Assembly (NCBI GenBank): GCA_036365515.1
Contig: CM070874.1
Location: 98,872,442 to 98,936,441 of the forward strand
Direction: 5' to 3'
From: Torymus aiolomorphi
Taxonomy: Eukaryota; Arthropoda; Insecta; Hymenoptera; Torymidae
Length of the DNA: 64,000 bases
Below, one piece after another: positions 44,822 to 54,639 of the stretch. Position numbers and translations under genes: made by a program. The notes beneath the pieces were generated by a model. It saw nothing but the letters and a program-made list of their open reading frames with translations. It made no database searches and had not been told where the DNA came from. Each line of letters opens with the position of its first letter. The first letter of the stretch is position 1.

Positions 44822-46050
44822 GGGGAAGGCGGGGCATGGCGTGTCAGGTAGGTAAGTTTGGCACCCTCATATTTTTAATATTAATGAATGCAAAAAATGT
44901 AATTTTTACATAAACCTAATTAGATATGCTTTTAGAATTTTCCTCTATACTTTTGAGATTATAGATAATGTTTAACATTTAATTTAATAAGATTGAAAAT
45001 CGGTGCTTAGAAACAAGGTTGACTTCATTTTTAAGTCGCTTGGAGCAACGAGAAAATGATTTTTTTTCTAAATGAGACCAAACCTATTTGATAGTTTCAA
45101 CTTTTATCTTTCAAGCACTGTTTTTGTTTTTTTCAGAAAATCTTTATAAATAATATAATTAAAAAATGAAAATGGTATTAAAATGGGGCATGACGTGGCA
45201 CCCTGGCGGGGCACGCGTGGCACACTCGGGCGTATCAGTGCGCTGCGGCGGCCGCCGAGCGAAGTGATGTAACCTACAAACCAAAAATGGAGCAAGATGG
45301 GTTAACAACTACGCAGTGCAATAATTTAGTTTTAAGTAGTTTTTAGTTTCAATTATTACATTAATAAGTAAATAACGATTATTTCGACTGCGTATTAAGT
45401 TATAGAGTAGAAAAAACAATGGTAAGGAAGGAATCAATTGTAGATACTCAAACTGCCTTTTTCAATGGTCAGGTAGTTCAAATATGCTACATAGATGAAA
45501 ATGATGCGAAATCTTTAAATTTAAACTTATTGTAATAATAATGATAATTTGTTAATCAAACAAAAGTATTATGTTGTGATCATATTTTATAAGAAGGAAT
45601 TTATAATATAAAATCATTTATTAAAATGTAATAATTTATTTTAAAATAAAAATTGTTATGTTCCTTAATAAAAATAAAATTTTAAATTTTCAATAGACTG
45701 ATTAATTATTTGATTTTTGAAAATTTTATTATGGCATAATTATTAAAGTATTAATTACTGGAAAAAAGAATTGAAAAATACCTATAGTAAAATATTAAAT
45801 TTGACTGTGCCATGCGTGCCCCGTCGGGTGCCACAATCCACCCGCCGGTGGGGCACGTAGAGCATTTTTTTCAGAATTTCTTTTCTGTATTTTATCAATA
45901 ATTAAAAGAAAATGAAAAAAAAGTTAATAGTTTATTTTATTTTATTTTTTTCTGATCTAATTATTCTGTTTTTGTACATTTTGAAATAATACACGGTTTA
46001 GTTGTTATTTTTAATCAAAGTTAGGGTGTCACACGTGCCCCGCCCTCCCC
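44822..46050. mobile_element. 1.2-kb TIR element with GC-rich ends, TA duplication
   Basis: GGGGAAGGCGGGGCA at the left is mirrored at the right (complement of GGGGAGGGCGGGGCACGTG). TA flanks both sides (44820-44821 and 46051-46052). GC-rich words such as GGGGCAnG and GGCACCC recur at the ends and at two internal places (about 45185-45230 and 45808-45860), while the rest is very AT-rich. A Tc1/mariner-type non-autonomous element is likely. No transposase. Confidence 0.6.
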
Positions 46051-46052
46051 TA

Positions 46053-46629
46053 TATGAAAATGTGTGTTATTATATTGTAAAATGAATGATGTGTATATGT
46101 CAAAAAAAAAAAAAAAAAAAAAAAAAGTTGCGCGACTTTTTTTACAAGATATATGTATATATTTTCTAAGCATGTGGTTCCGTATTAGAAACTATCGTCA
46201 TATTGAATTCCTTAAAAAAACGTTTTTATTCCGTGGTGAACCCTCTAAACTATATACCTAAATAAATGAATAAACAAAACAATAATTGGTTTTTTTTCGT
46301 TTGTGAATATCTTCTGGTTTTAATTCCATCAAGTACGTAATTCTAATTATGTTAAACCATTTTATTAAAAAAGAGAAAAAGTAATAAAAAAAACGTAAAA
46401 ATAATATTAATTCCTCAAAGACCCTGAAACAGCGAAAACAAGTTTCGAGACAAAAACTGTTTAAAAACTTTTTTTCAAATATGTAGCATGCAAATCTGAC
46501 ATTTGAAGAAAATTTTATCGCGCGTGTGTGCGCGTGTCTACTAATGTGTGTATTTTTTTGTCTGTAAGTATAGTGCACAGTCGATAACTGTGGATATCTC
46601 TCAAGTATACGTATCGATCTATATAATAG
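46053..46629. other. AT-rich spacer with poly-A run
   Basis: An A-run of about 25 occurs at 46102-46126, and a GT-rich stretch lies near 46520. Nothing else. Confidence 0.4.
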
Positions 46630-46922
46630 ATCGACGGCTGAGCGGAATCGTATCTTACCGCACGAATTAAGAACGTTGTATCTCAGTGCGCGGTCGAAGA
46701 ACGTCGTATCTTAGCGCGCGGACGAAGAACGTCGTATATCTCAGCGCGCGGACAATGAACGTCGTATCTCGGCGCTCTTGCGGCAAGTACACGGCCAGTA
46801 TACGGCAAGATACGATGTTTTTCGTCCGCGCGCTGAGATACGACGTTCTTCATCCGCGCGGTGAGATACGGCATTCTTCGTTCGCGCGCCGAGATACGAC
46901 CTTGTTCCGCTCAGCCGTCGAG
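46630..46922. mobile_element. Foldback element with inverted GC-rich satellite arrays
   Basis: TCGACGGCTGAGCGGAA and its complement form the ends. Inside, a unit of about 36 bp (GAACGTCGTATCTCAGCGCGCGG-like) is repeated four times in one orientation on the left and three to four times inverted on the right, around a unique core near 46780-46800. GC-rich within AT-rich surroundings. Confidence 0.6.
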
Positions 46923-48133
46923 ATAATGAAACTCGTTTTTTTGTTTTTGAGAATATTTTTCGAGATCTAAAACTTTTTTTGAAATTAGTTGATTTTCTTT
47001 GATTTTATGGAGAAAAGTTAATTTACCATTTGAGTTTTCTTCATTTTTTAATTAACTAAACTAATATTTAAGAATTTTATAAACCGTATCTGGTTTCCAA
47101 TTATCAAACTGGTTTCAAATTATCTACTTTTCAAAGTTTGAAATATCTGTAGCCTCTTATCAGTTATTGTAGAAAATGTCACCTTTTTTATTTAATTTAT
47201 AATTCGCAGAAAATATTTAATGTATAAGTATATCTGCACAACATTTTGACCAGTTACTTAATACTCTTATAACTAATCTAATTATGAAGTGCTTTAATCT
47301 GTGATCATTTCAAGATAAGTAAGTTGTTACATAGGTTCTTTATTGAAATCATCACTGACAAGGACGTCTGTCCCGCCAACTTCCTCCGGACAAAAATGTG
47401 GTGGGAGGCGGATCGGAATAGTCCGGAACTGGAAATGCAAAAGCTTTTGCACTCGGCGGCAGCCGATGTCGACACATCATGATATACCTATCCAATGTCG
47501 CGCTGATTGAGCGATACAGCGATACACGTGCCGGCAGACTGTAAGTCTGCCCACGTGACCGGATATATATTAGTTTATTAAGTGGTAAAAATCAAGTAAT
47601 TTTTATGAAATGTTACGAGGCAGCTTTTTTATGTTCCTGAACCAAATTCGTTGAACAAGAAAAACCATTCATATCATTGGAAAATATTTGTGGTTGAACT
47701 TTTTCTACAATTTTTTTAAATGGTATAGTTAAGTGCCAATGAATTATTATCAGTGATTTTTTTATCGGGTTTTTATGGTGGAGATTCCGTTGTGCAGCAA
47801 ACGTACTTTTACGTACAAGGTGTACTTTTATAAAGTAAATGCACTGTTATGCATCATTATTTTATAATTGATGATAGTTGATATAGAATATGGACGTAGA
47901 AATATAAAGAAAGCTGCAATATTATACCCTAACGCTCCAACAAATTAAAGCTATGAACATTATTTGCTTTATTTTGAAAAAATCTTTTTGTACCGCAAGT
48001 GTAGATTTTTGCGTTTTTTCAAAATATCGATGATTTTCTTAAACAATCTTGAAAACTCCATTCAAAAACAACAGCGAGCGCTTTTCGATTTTTACCGCCC
48101 GCTACTGCGAGCAGCGGGCGCTTTTCATTTCTA
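46923..48133. other. Unassigned DNA with one small hairpin
   Basis: AT-rich apart from a GC-richer patch at about 47350-47560. The patch ends in a hairpin (47525-47557; CACGTG and GGCAGACT arms around GTA). No gene recognised. Confidence 0.4.
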
Positions 48134-48345
48134 CACTGAGAGAAATGTTGTAGTAAAATTTATTATAAACATAAGAAAAATTACTATATTTTGTAGGAAC
48201 GGAGGGACAAATCGAAATTATAACAATTTTTACTATGCAAGATAGTAATTTTTATGAATGACCTTAAATTTAAAAAAAATTTACTAACTATTTTCAGACT
48301 CTAATCATACAATATTTAATGTGAAAATAAATTAAAATGAGAAAT

Positions 48346-48545
48346 AAATAGTACATTACGATACGGGTGTGGAAGGTGATTATTTACCGCAGGAGACACT
48401 TTTCGCACGAGCGAAGCGAGTGCGAAAAGTCGAATGCGGTAAAAATCACTTTACGCAACAGTGTCGTACCGTATTTTACACCACGAGAGCCGAATAATCA
48501 TATTAAAGTTATGATTTTAAGGTTAGAGTGGTGTAAAATATTTTT
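48346..48545 (+). repeat. Dispersed hairpin repeat, copy with GAGCGAAGCGAG loop
   Basis: About 190 bp nearly identical to the reverse complement of 52173-52372. TTTACCGCA (48383-48391) pairs with TGCGGTAAA (48435-48443) and TTTTCGCAC with GTGCGAAAA around the loop GAGCGAAGCGAG (48409-48420). A second block with TTTTACACCACGAG and AGAGTGGTGTAAAA is itself an inverted pair. Confidence 0.75.
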
Positions 48546-48625
48546 TTTACGAGCGTTGGGATCGAACCTGCAACCTTCACCGCGGCAATCGGACGCGCTA
48601 ACCACTTACCCAAATAGGATTCTTG
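48545..48625 (-). repeat. tRNA-derived SINE-like segment
   Basis: On the minus strand an A-box-like GGTAAGTGGTTAGCGC is followed about 30 nt later by the B-box GGTTCGATCCC, the spacing of a tRNA-type RNA polymerase III promoter, then by an A-run in transcript sense. The would-be acceptor strands do not pair, so it is not a functional tRNA gene. Confidence 0.55.
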
Positions 48626-48979
48626 AGTGTAAAATTTTGGAACTTGTACATGCCAAACCATCGATTTCAAGAAAATTTCAGATAATATTAAATAATGACA
48701 ATAAATAACTTTGATAACACAAAGAAACTTATCATTAATGTGCATAATATAAAAATAAAATAATTGAAGTAAGGTTTTGAATGTTTTGTAAACTTAAAAG
48801 CAAGACAAAGTGAAATTCCCGTAGAAACATAACCTCAATCAGACACGTGGGCGCCTTGATCTGCGCAGAAAGTACTAATGTTGTAGCAATTTTTACTATG
48901 TTGGATAGCAAACTTTCTTATGGCCTGTAGCAATTTTTGAATGTGGCACTTTTTACTATGTTTATAGTAATTTTTAATA

Positions 48980-49043
48980 CGCTACAAAATAAAATTTATA
49001 CACTACAAAATAAAATTTAAACGCTACAAAATAAAATTTATAT
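48980..49043. repeat. Short tandem repeat, about 21-bp unit
   Basis: Three consecutive copies of CTACAAAATAAAATTTA with small changes lie inside the larger foldback element. Confidence 0.7.
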
Positions 49044-49339
49044 TCTATTCTAATAAAAATTAAAAGCATATATTTTAAATTTTATTATATCACAGTTTTT
49101 GCTATGTGTATAGCAATTTTTCTTTTATTTCGTAATACTTTCTAATCAACAACTGTCATAAAAATTACAAGAAATTTTGTAATTATTCATACAATTATAA
49201 TAAAAATGCAGCATAAAGTGTATTTGTCTCACCCTTCCTATACTTTATAGTCATTTTTATTACAGTTATAATAAAATTTACTACAACATTTTTCTCAGTG
49301 TAACCTTGTTAGTCTAACAGTCAAACGGAACCAATTAAG

Positions 49340-49879
49340 GTTTTCCAGACGTATTTTGAGCTGCTGAATCAAAATTTCGAGGGTGCTCATTCGAAAAGTT
49401 TGATCGTAAAAAATTATAAACAAATTAATTGTTTATAAGTATACAAAGTACAATCTACGATACTTATATCTAAAATAAGTATCGCAGAAGGCTGAAACTT
49501 GATTAAAAATTTTTATTTTTAAAATTAGCAACTTTTTTCTCCTTATTTATCTAAATTCAATAGTTTTCGAGGTACGACCGATCAAAGACGCGATGCGGCG
49601 AGCGAGTACCGTGCGAGCGCTGTATGTCGCAAGCACGTAAAAAATCTTTGATCGGTCGTATCTCGAAAACTATTGAATTTAGCTAAATAAATATAAGGAC
49701 AAAAAGTTGCTAATTTCAAAAACAAAAGTTTTCAATCAAGGTTCAGCCTTCTATACGAGACTTAGATTCAGAAATATAGCCTTTTAAACAATTTGTTTAT
49801 AATTTTTTACGGTCAAACTTTTCGAGCGAGTACCCTCCAAATTCGGATTTAGCAGCTCAAAATACGTCTAGAAAATCTT
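49340..49879. mobile_element. Foldback element with AGACGTATTTTGAGC ends
   Basis: AGACGTATTTTGAGCTGCT near 49348 is mirrored near 49870, and the arms are complementary almost to the centre at about 49615. There, GATCGGTCGTACCTCGAAAAC-type sequence appears in both orientations around a CpG-rich core. No target duplication noted. Confidence 0.6.
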
Positions 49880-50790
49880 GCTTCCGGCGGGGACCTAAAT
49901 GGCCACGGGAAGTATTATGGTCCGCTAGACTATTTGGGCTGTCAGGACTTTTGAATTTTTGGAAAGAGGAGTGGATTATTATCTTCTCTTCAATCAAATA
50001 CCAATATGCTAACCTTAACCTTTATATTTAAAACTGATTCAATCACATTGAGGTTGATTACACTCCTTAAGACGCAGATCTATAGAATTTGAATTTAAAT
50101 AAAACTTCAGAATCAAATCTTGAAATTTACGTAGGAAAATTGGTTTATACTATTATGAAGTTTTTCATGTTTGAGAATTCCTTAATGTATATTTTCAATA
50201 AGGATATACATTAATTTTTACTATATAAACTCTTATTGTAATGTTGATAACACTTCATAAGATTTAGTTATTTTAAAATTATATAAGTATTTACAAAAAA
50301 ATTCTGAATAATGGATAAAAAACAAAATATAAATCTAATCATTTTTATTAACTATTACTTATTGCATTGAAGCTTGTAGTTGAAATTTGATAGCTAAATA
50401 TTTTACAGAAATTTGTTAATGTTGCTCCAAATCATATTTTGGAGTTATTGTAATAAAGGATCAATACAAAATATAAGTATGAACTATTAGAATAATTAGT
50501 AGTGTTTGTTTCTGCACTATGATGCAAAATTCATTTATATTTATTATGTTTCACAAATGTTTAACTTTGTTTAATTTTTTTTGGTAAATCTATCATGAAC
50601 AGTATAATATATCTATTAAAAGTAGAAATATGTTACAAGCATTTGAATAATATTTATAATTTGAAAAAATAATTATTGTAGTTCCTTAAATAATATTTGA
50701 AATTGAGTTTTTTAATTAATAATATTTACAACTTTGTTTAATGTTCTAATCAATTTCTAAAAAAAATACTAATTTTTTTAAACATGTACA
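49880..50790. other. AT-rich intergenic DNA
   Basis: No supported feature. Confidence 0.4.
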
Positions 50791-50797
50791 GTATCAG

Positions 50798-51096
50798 ATG
50801 CCTCAACATAGTGAAAGTTATGATATTAAAGGCAGTTTTGAGGATTTTAAAAATAAAATTATAAAATCCACTAACTTTTCTTTTTCACTTATTAGTGTAA
50901 ATTCATCTGAAGAGTTTTACATGATTTTTATCATATTACTGTTCATATCACTTTATCACCTTATGTTACAAATAAATTCAGTATCCATATAAATGGCTAC
51001 TGGTTGGCGTGGAAGTACATTATGTTCGCATTCATTTTCCACATGTTGATGATGGGGTCAATGAAGCTGGCAGGCTCGAATAGCGATTAGCTGTAG
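50798..51096 (+). CDS. Possible small membrane-protein exon(s), uncertain
   Basis: An ATG-started frame of 64 codons (50798-50992) has a hydrophilic first half and a strongly hydrophobic tail. It is followed directly by a GC-richer stretch (51000-51096) that reads in one frame as another hydrophobic segment (YWLAWKYIMFAFIFH) and overlaps the 3' end of TMEM203 on the other strand. Splicing across 50905-50981 (GTAAAT to TTCAG) is conceivable. I recognise no family; it could be chance in AT-rich DNA or the 3' UTR of TMEM203. Confidence 0.2.
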
Positions 51097-51471
51097 AAGA
51101 ATAAATACTGGACTTAATACTTCTGAATATTCAAGAGTACTTTGTCCAGAAAGCTTTTTACATAAAAGATATTTAAAAACGAAAACCAAGAGTAATGATA
51201 TCAAACTCCATAGAGCCCTTAGTACTCCAACCTTAATCATACCTTCCATATGCATTCTTATGAAGATGATTGCACAAAAATAAGTATTTAATCCATCGGC
51301 AACAAATAAAGGAGAAAAAACAACCCACCAACCATTGCTACCCAAAAAGTATTCGTCATCTAATTTTAAAGCAAGTAAAATTGTGAAAATTGTTAATGAT
51401 ACTAAATTTATCCATATTTCAAATATTGTTAATCCTAACCAATGAACTAATTCATTCAAAGAAAAAATCAT
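51058..51471 (-). CDS. TMEM203: Transmembrane protein 203 homologue
   Basis: A single intronless frame of 137 codons, starting MIFSLNELVHWLGLTIFEIW and ending FILLQLIAIRACQLH. Length (136 residues in vertebrates), four hydrophobic segments (about 10-32, 44-72, 78-104, 115-133) and the conserved WW-VF-PLF-ADGLNTYF and SPVFILLQL blocks match TMEM203. TMEM203 is an ER-membrane protein linked to calcium store control and, in mammals, to STING signalling; the role here is inferred from the family. The gene lies 98 bp downstream of the Rpp20 stop on the same strand, so it either has a very compact promoter or shares a transcript. Confidence 0.93.
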   Translation of the reverse strand: MIFSLNELVHWLGLTIFEIWINLVSLTIFTILLALKLDDEYFLGSNGWWVVFSPLFVADGLNTYFCAIIFIRMHMEGMIKVGVLRALWSLISLLLVFVFKYLLCKKLSGQSTLEYSEVLSPVFILLQLIAIRACQLH

Positions 51472-51569
51472 ATTAAGAGATAATTGATTGTACTTGTTTT
51501 AAATAAAATAATTATTGTACTGAACCATCTCGTAGAATTATTTTATAAATTGTATTATTAAACTTGGCT

Positions 51570-52753
51570 TCAGCTTTGAAATCTTAAAGTGCCTAGCAAA
51601 GCTTTTCTGAATACTCGAATATGAACAGCCGAATTTTGTCTTTCATTCACTTCATAATCAGCATCATCAGTTTTTGGTTCCAAATCATCTGAAAAGTAAT
51701 TGTAGATACAAAATATTCATAAAGCTATTATAATAAAAGACAATACTAAATTTGATAAATTACCAAATAGATTAACAGTTGATGTTTTGATATCTAATTC
51801 TAAAGTGTCATGGTGAAGTTCTTTAAGTTGCAAAGCCAAGTTACAAGCTTTTTTAACAGCTCTACCAAGCCCATGTATTACAACTTCTTTTGCATCAGAA
51901 TCAAGAATTTTTTCACATCTTTTTAAAAAAACCTGTTAAATAAAATCATAGTTATTAATTTTACTAATGAAAAGATCTCTTATTATCTAATATACCAAAA
52001 CATAAGAAATATAATCACTATAACTAAAATTCAAAATCTTCAAGTTACTGATTGAAAAAAAAAAATTAAATTAATAGTATATTACGCATCTAGGGAGGTA
52101 AAGAGTTGGCCAGTCCAGAGCACGTGTAAATTGTGCTCTGAGGTCGCCCTCTTTATCCCCGTGTTGCGAAAACTATTTTACACCACTCTAACCTCAAAAT
52201 CATAACTTTAATATGATTATTCGGCTCTCGTGGTGTAAAATACGGTACGGCACTGGTGCGTAAGGTGATTTTTACCGCATTCAACTTTTTGCACTCGCTT
52301 CGCTCGTGCGAAAAATGTCTCCTGCGGTAAATAATCACCTTCCACACCCGTATCGTAATGTACTATTTCACCATACCTGGGCCGAAAATACCACATTCGC
52401 GTTTATGAGCCGGGAGCGAAAGTGGTACTTTCGGCCAGGGTACGGTGAAAAGTATCTTTTTTATAAATATATGCTAATATTTATTGGACATTGTGGTGTA
52501 TTAATCTAAGGGTTATGTTGTTCAATACCTTAAAGTTTGTTTTGTTATTTACGTAAACATCATTTTTCCTCTTAGGATATTGCGAAGGCGTTCTTTTCTT
52601 AACAATATGGTTTTTGCTTATAGTCTTTTTGTTTTTACACTTTTTGGTTTCCACTATTTTGGCAGTGTCCGATTCTAACCTTTCCTTCTCTGTTTTTTCA
52701 TCCATTCTGAACGTTTTCGCAAACAAGCACTGCACTGAAGGGTGCGATTTCAT
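51570..52753 (-). CDS. Pop7: Ribonuclease P/MRP subunit Rpp20 (POP7)
   Basis: Three exons on the minus strand: 52753-52529, 51932-51764 and 51688-51570; 170 residues, phases consistent. After a Lys/Glu-rich N-terminus comes the family block PSQYPKRKNDVYVNNKT, then an Alba-type core with EVVIHGLGRAVKKACNLALQ, then DDLEPKTDD and a C-terminal NSAVHIRVFRK. Rpp20 is an Alba-fold protein that pairs with Rpp25 and binds the RNA of RNase P and RNase MRP, working in tRNA and rRNA processing in the nucleus. The human protein is 140 residues; the extra length is N-terminal, and Met17 is an alternative start. Intron 1 carries a dispersed hairpin repeat (52173-52372). TMEM203 follows closely. Confidence 0.93.
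52173..52372 (-). repeat. Dispersed hairpin repeat in Rpp20 intron 1
   Basis: The reverse complement is nearly identical to 48346-48545, including flanking ATAGTACATTACGATACGGG. It has the same TTTACCGCA/TGCGGTAAA stem and the loop GAGCGAAGCGAG (complement at 52294-52305). Just upstream (52373-52450) is a further imperfect inverted repeat with TGGGCCGAAAATACCAC and GTGGTACTTTCGGCC arms. Confidence 0.75.
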
Positions 52754-52870
52754 GGTGTTATGATTCTTATGAACTACGTTCGCGTGATCGAGTAGCAGAA
52801 TATTTAGGATCGGTCTACAATGATAATCTCCAATTTAAAAGATGGATTTCAAAATTAATATTAAATCATC

Positions 52871-53488
52871 AGGTGGTTCTCCTTGGACTCCCTAGTCAAA
52901 GCAGTGCTAAATGTAGAAATTACCTAAAATTTAAAAAAACCATAGTGTAATGTGATTTATTTATTTAAAACGATAGAGATAGTCAATGTATGATAAATAA
53001 AGTGTATTTATAACATGACTAAAATAACTTTTTTCACAAAATGGCGATATTTTAGAAACTAGATATTGACACTGAAAATAGTTGTTGATAAATCACTGGG
53101 ATCTTTTTTGTTTCTCAACCAATTTTAGTTATGAACAATTATCTATAACTTTCTGAGTTTTGAATAATTTTTAATTTTTCCTTCGGCAAGTCCCCATGAA
53201 ATTTCTTAAGGAGCAAATTGAGACCTTGAAAACTAAAATCGGTTGAGAAACAAAAAAGATTCCAGTGATTTATCAACAATTGTTTGTAGTGACGATATCT
53301 AGTTTCTAGAAAATCGTCATTTTGTGAAAAAAGTTATTTTAGTCATGTTAAATACGCTTTATTTATAATACATGGACTATCTCTATCATTTTAAATAAAT
53401 AAATCACATTACAACTATGGTTTTTTTAAATTTTAGGTAACTTCTACATTTAGCACTGCTTTGACTAGGGAGTCCGAGGAGAACTACC
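52871..53488. mobile_element. Foldback element between Rpp20 and the retrotransposon
   Basis: AGGTGGTTCTCCTTGGACTC at the left and its near-complement at the right, with AAAGCAGTGCTAAATGTAGA and other inner blocks in both orientations, define a 618-bp palindrome. The end sequence resembles that of the element at 22403. No target duplication or coding capacity seen. Confidence 0.6.
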
Positions 53489-53789
53489 TTAAATACCAAA
53501 CGTAATGAAACGTATTTCCATAAGATAAAAACCTGTGAAAGATTTTAACAATAGAATCATTAATTTGTTTAATCTGGATCAGATAATTTATATTAACCGT
53601 TCCGTAAATAAATAATAAATGAATTTACGATATCACAAATAGAAATAAATAACTATCAATAAATACTGGTGATCAACAATTTGATAATTAATAGCTCGCT
53701 ATTTAAATAAACTAATTTGGATATTAATAATAGTAATTTGGAGTTTATTAAGATTAAATAAATTATAACTCGCGAAATTATAAATAAAA

Positions 53790-54511
53790 AAATTATAAAT
53801 CCGAGTGACCAAAGTTTCTTTTTAAAATTGGTAAAATCACGCGTCACCGGCGACGCAAATGATTATTTACAATTTAAAAATTTTAACAATTTAAATCAGC
53901 TTCTATCGGAATTGAAAAGGGTATTCGCGCCCACTCAAAATTTGCCTCAAATTCAAACCGACTTAGCACGAGTAAGGCAGAAATCCCAAGAAAAGGTTTC
54001 TGAATACGGGTTAAGGGTCACTCAGATTTTGCAAAAGGCTCGGGAATTGATAGATGAAAATTTTAATCCTGTCGTGGCTCGCCGTATGATTGAGGGAACA
54101 ACGAATACGGCCATTGAATGTTTTACCTTAGGTCTAGAAGCCGATATAGCAACACGAATGATAGGGACACATTTTTCTACCCTTGAAGCAGCGATTAGTA
54201 CCACCATTACTTGCGAAAGACATGTACAGCAGCGAAGGGAACTGCATGGGGAAAAGACAGAAGAAAATCGGAAGCGGGCATATTGCCATATTGCGGAGCC
54301 TCAGGAGGCGGGAGAGTCGGAGAGGAAAAGGCGTAAATGTTTTAAATGTGGGGGGTTAGGTCATATTGCACGATATTGTCAAAAATCAGGGAACCTAAAG
54401 CCTTTTTGTAACAATTGTAGACTGTGGGGACACTCTTTTGAATCATGTAAATACCGGAATACTTCTTTTCCAAATAATAGCCAATATATAATAATAATCC
54501 TTTTCAATTAA
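53790..54511 (+). pseudogene. Gag polyprotein remnant with two zinc knuckles
   Basis: The open frame has no ATG at its beginning and continues upstream of a sensible start, so the N-terminus is missing. The capsid-like part contains KRVFAPTQNLPQIQTDLARV, a conserved helix-rich gypsy Gag segment. It ends in two CX2CX4HX4C knuckles (CFKCGGLGHIARYC and CNNCRLWGHSFESC), which bind element RNA in functional relatives. It terminates before the protease frame. Confidence 0.8.
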
Positions 54512-54639
54512 CAACGCGCGTCCTTTAAACTCGAACCGGGTTCAGCATACAGGCGCAATGTTGAACCCACCTCGTCGCGACAACCAAGCATCCATACCCG
54601 CTCTGTTATCCTTGCCCATGATACCTCCCAGAGGTTAAA

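Larger units (their letters stand above)
48134..49300. mobile_element. Large foldback element with CACTGAG ends, TA duplication
   Basis: CACTGAGAGAAATGTTGTAGTAAA at the left (first bases) is mirrored at the right end, and TA flanks both ends (48132-48133 and 49301-49302). It carries within it a copy of the dispersed hairpin repeat (48346-48545), a tRNA-like segment (48545-48625) and a tandem repeat (48980-49043). No protein is encoded. Confidence 0.6.

Noticed and set aside
48545..48625. Functional tRNA gene
   Set aside because: A and B boxes are present but the acceptor stem does not pair, so only a SINE-like remnant can be supported.
48367..48708. 113-codon frame sharing its start with a 64-codon frame at 52153-52347
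   Set aside because: Both are translations of the dispersed hairpin repeat and a tRNA-like segment, not a gene.
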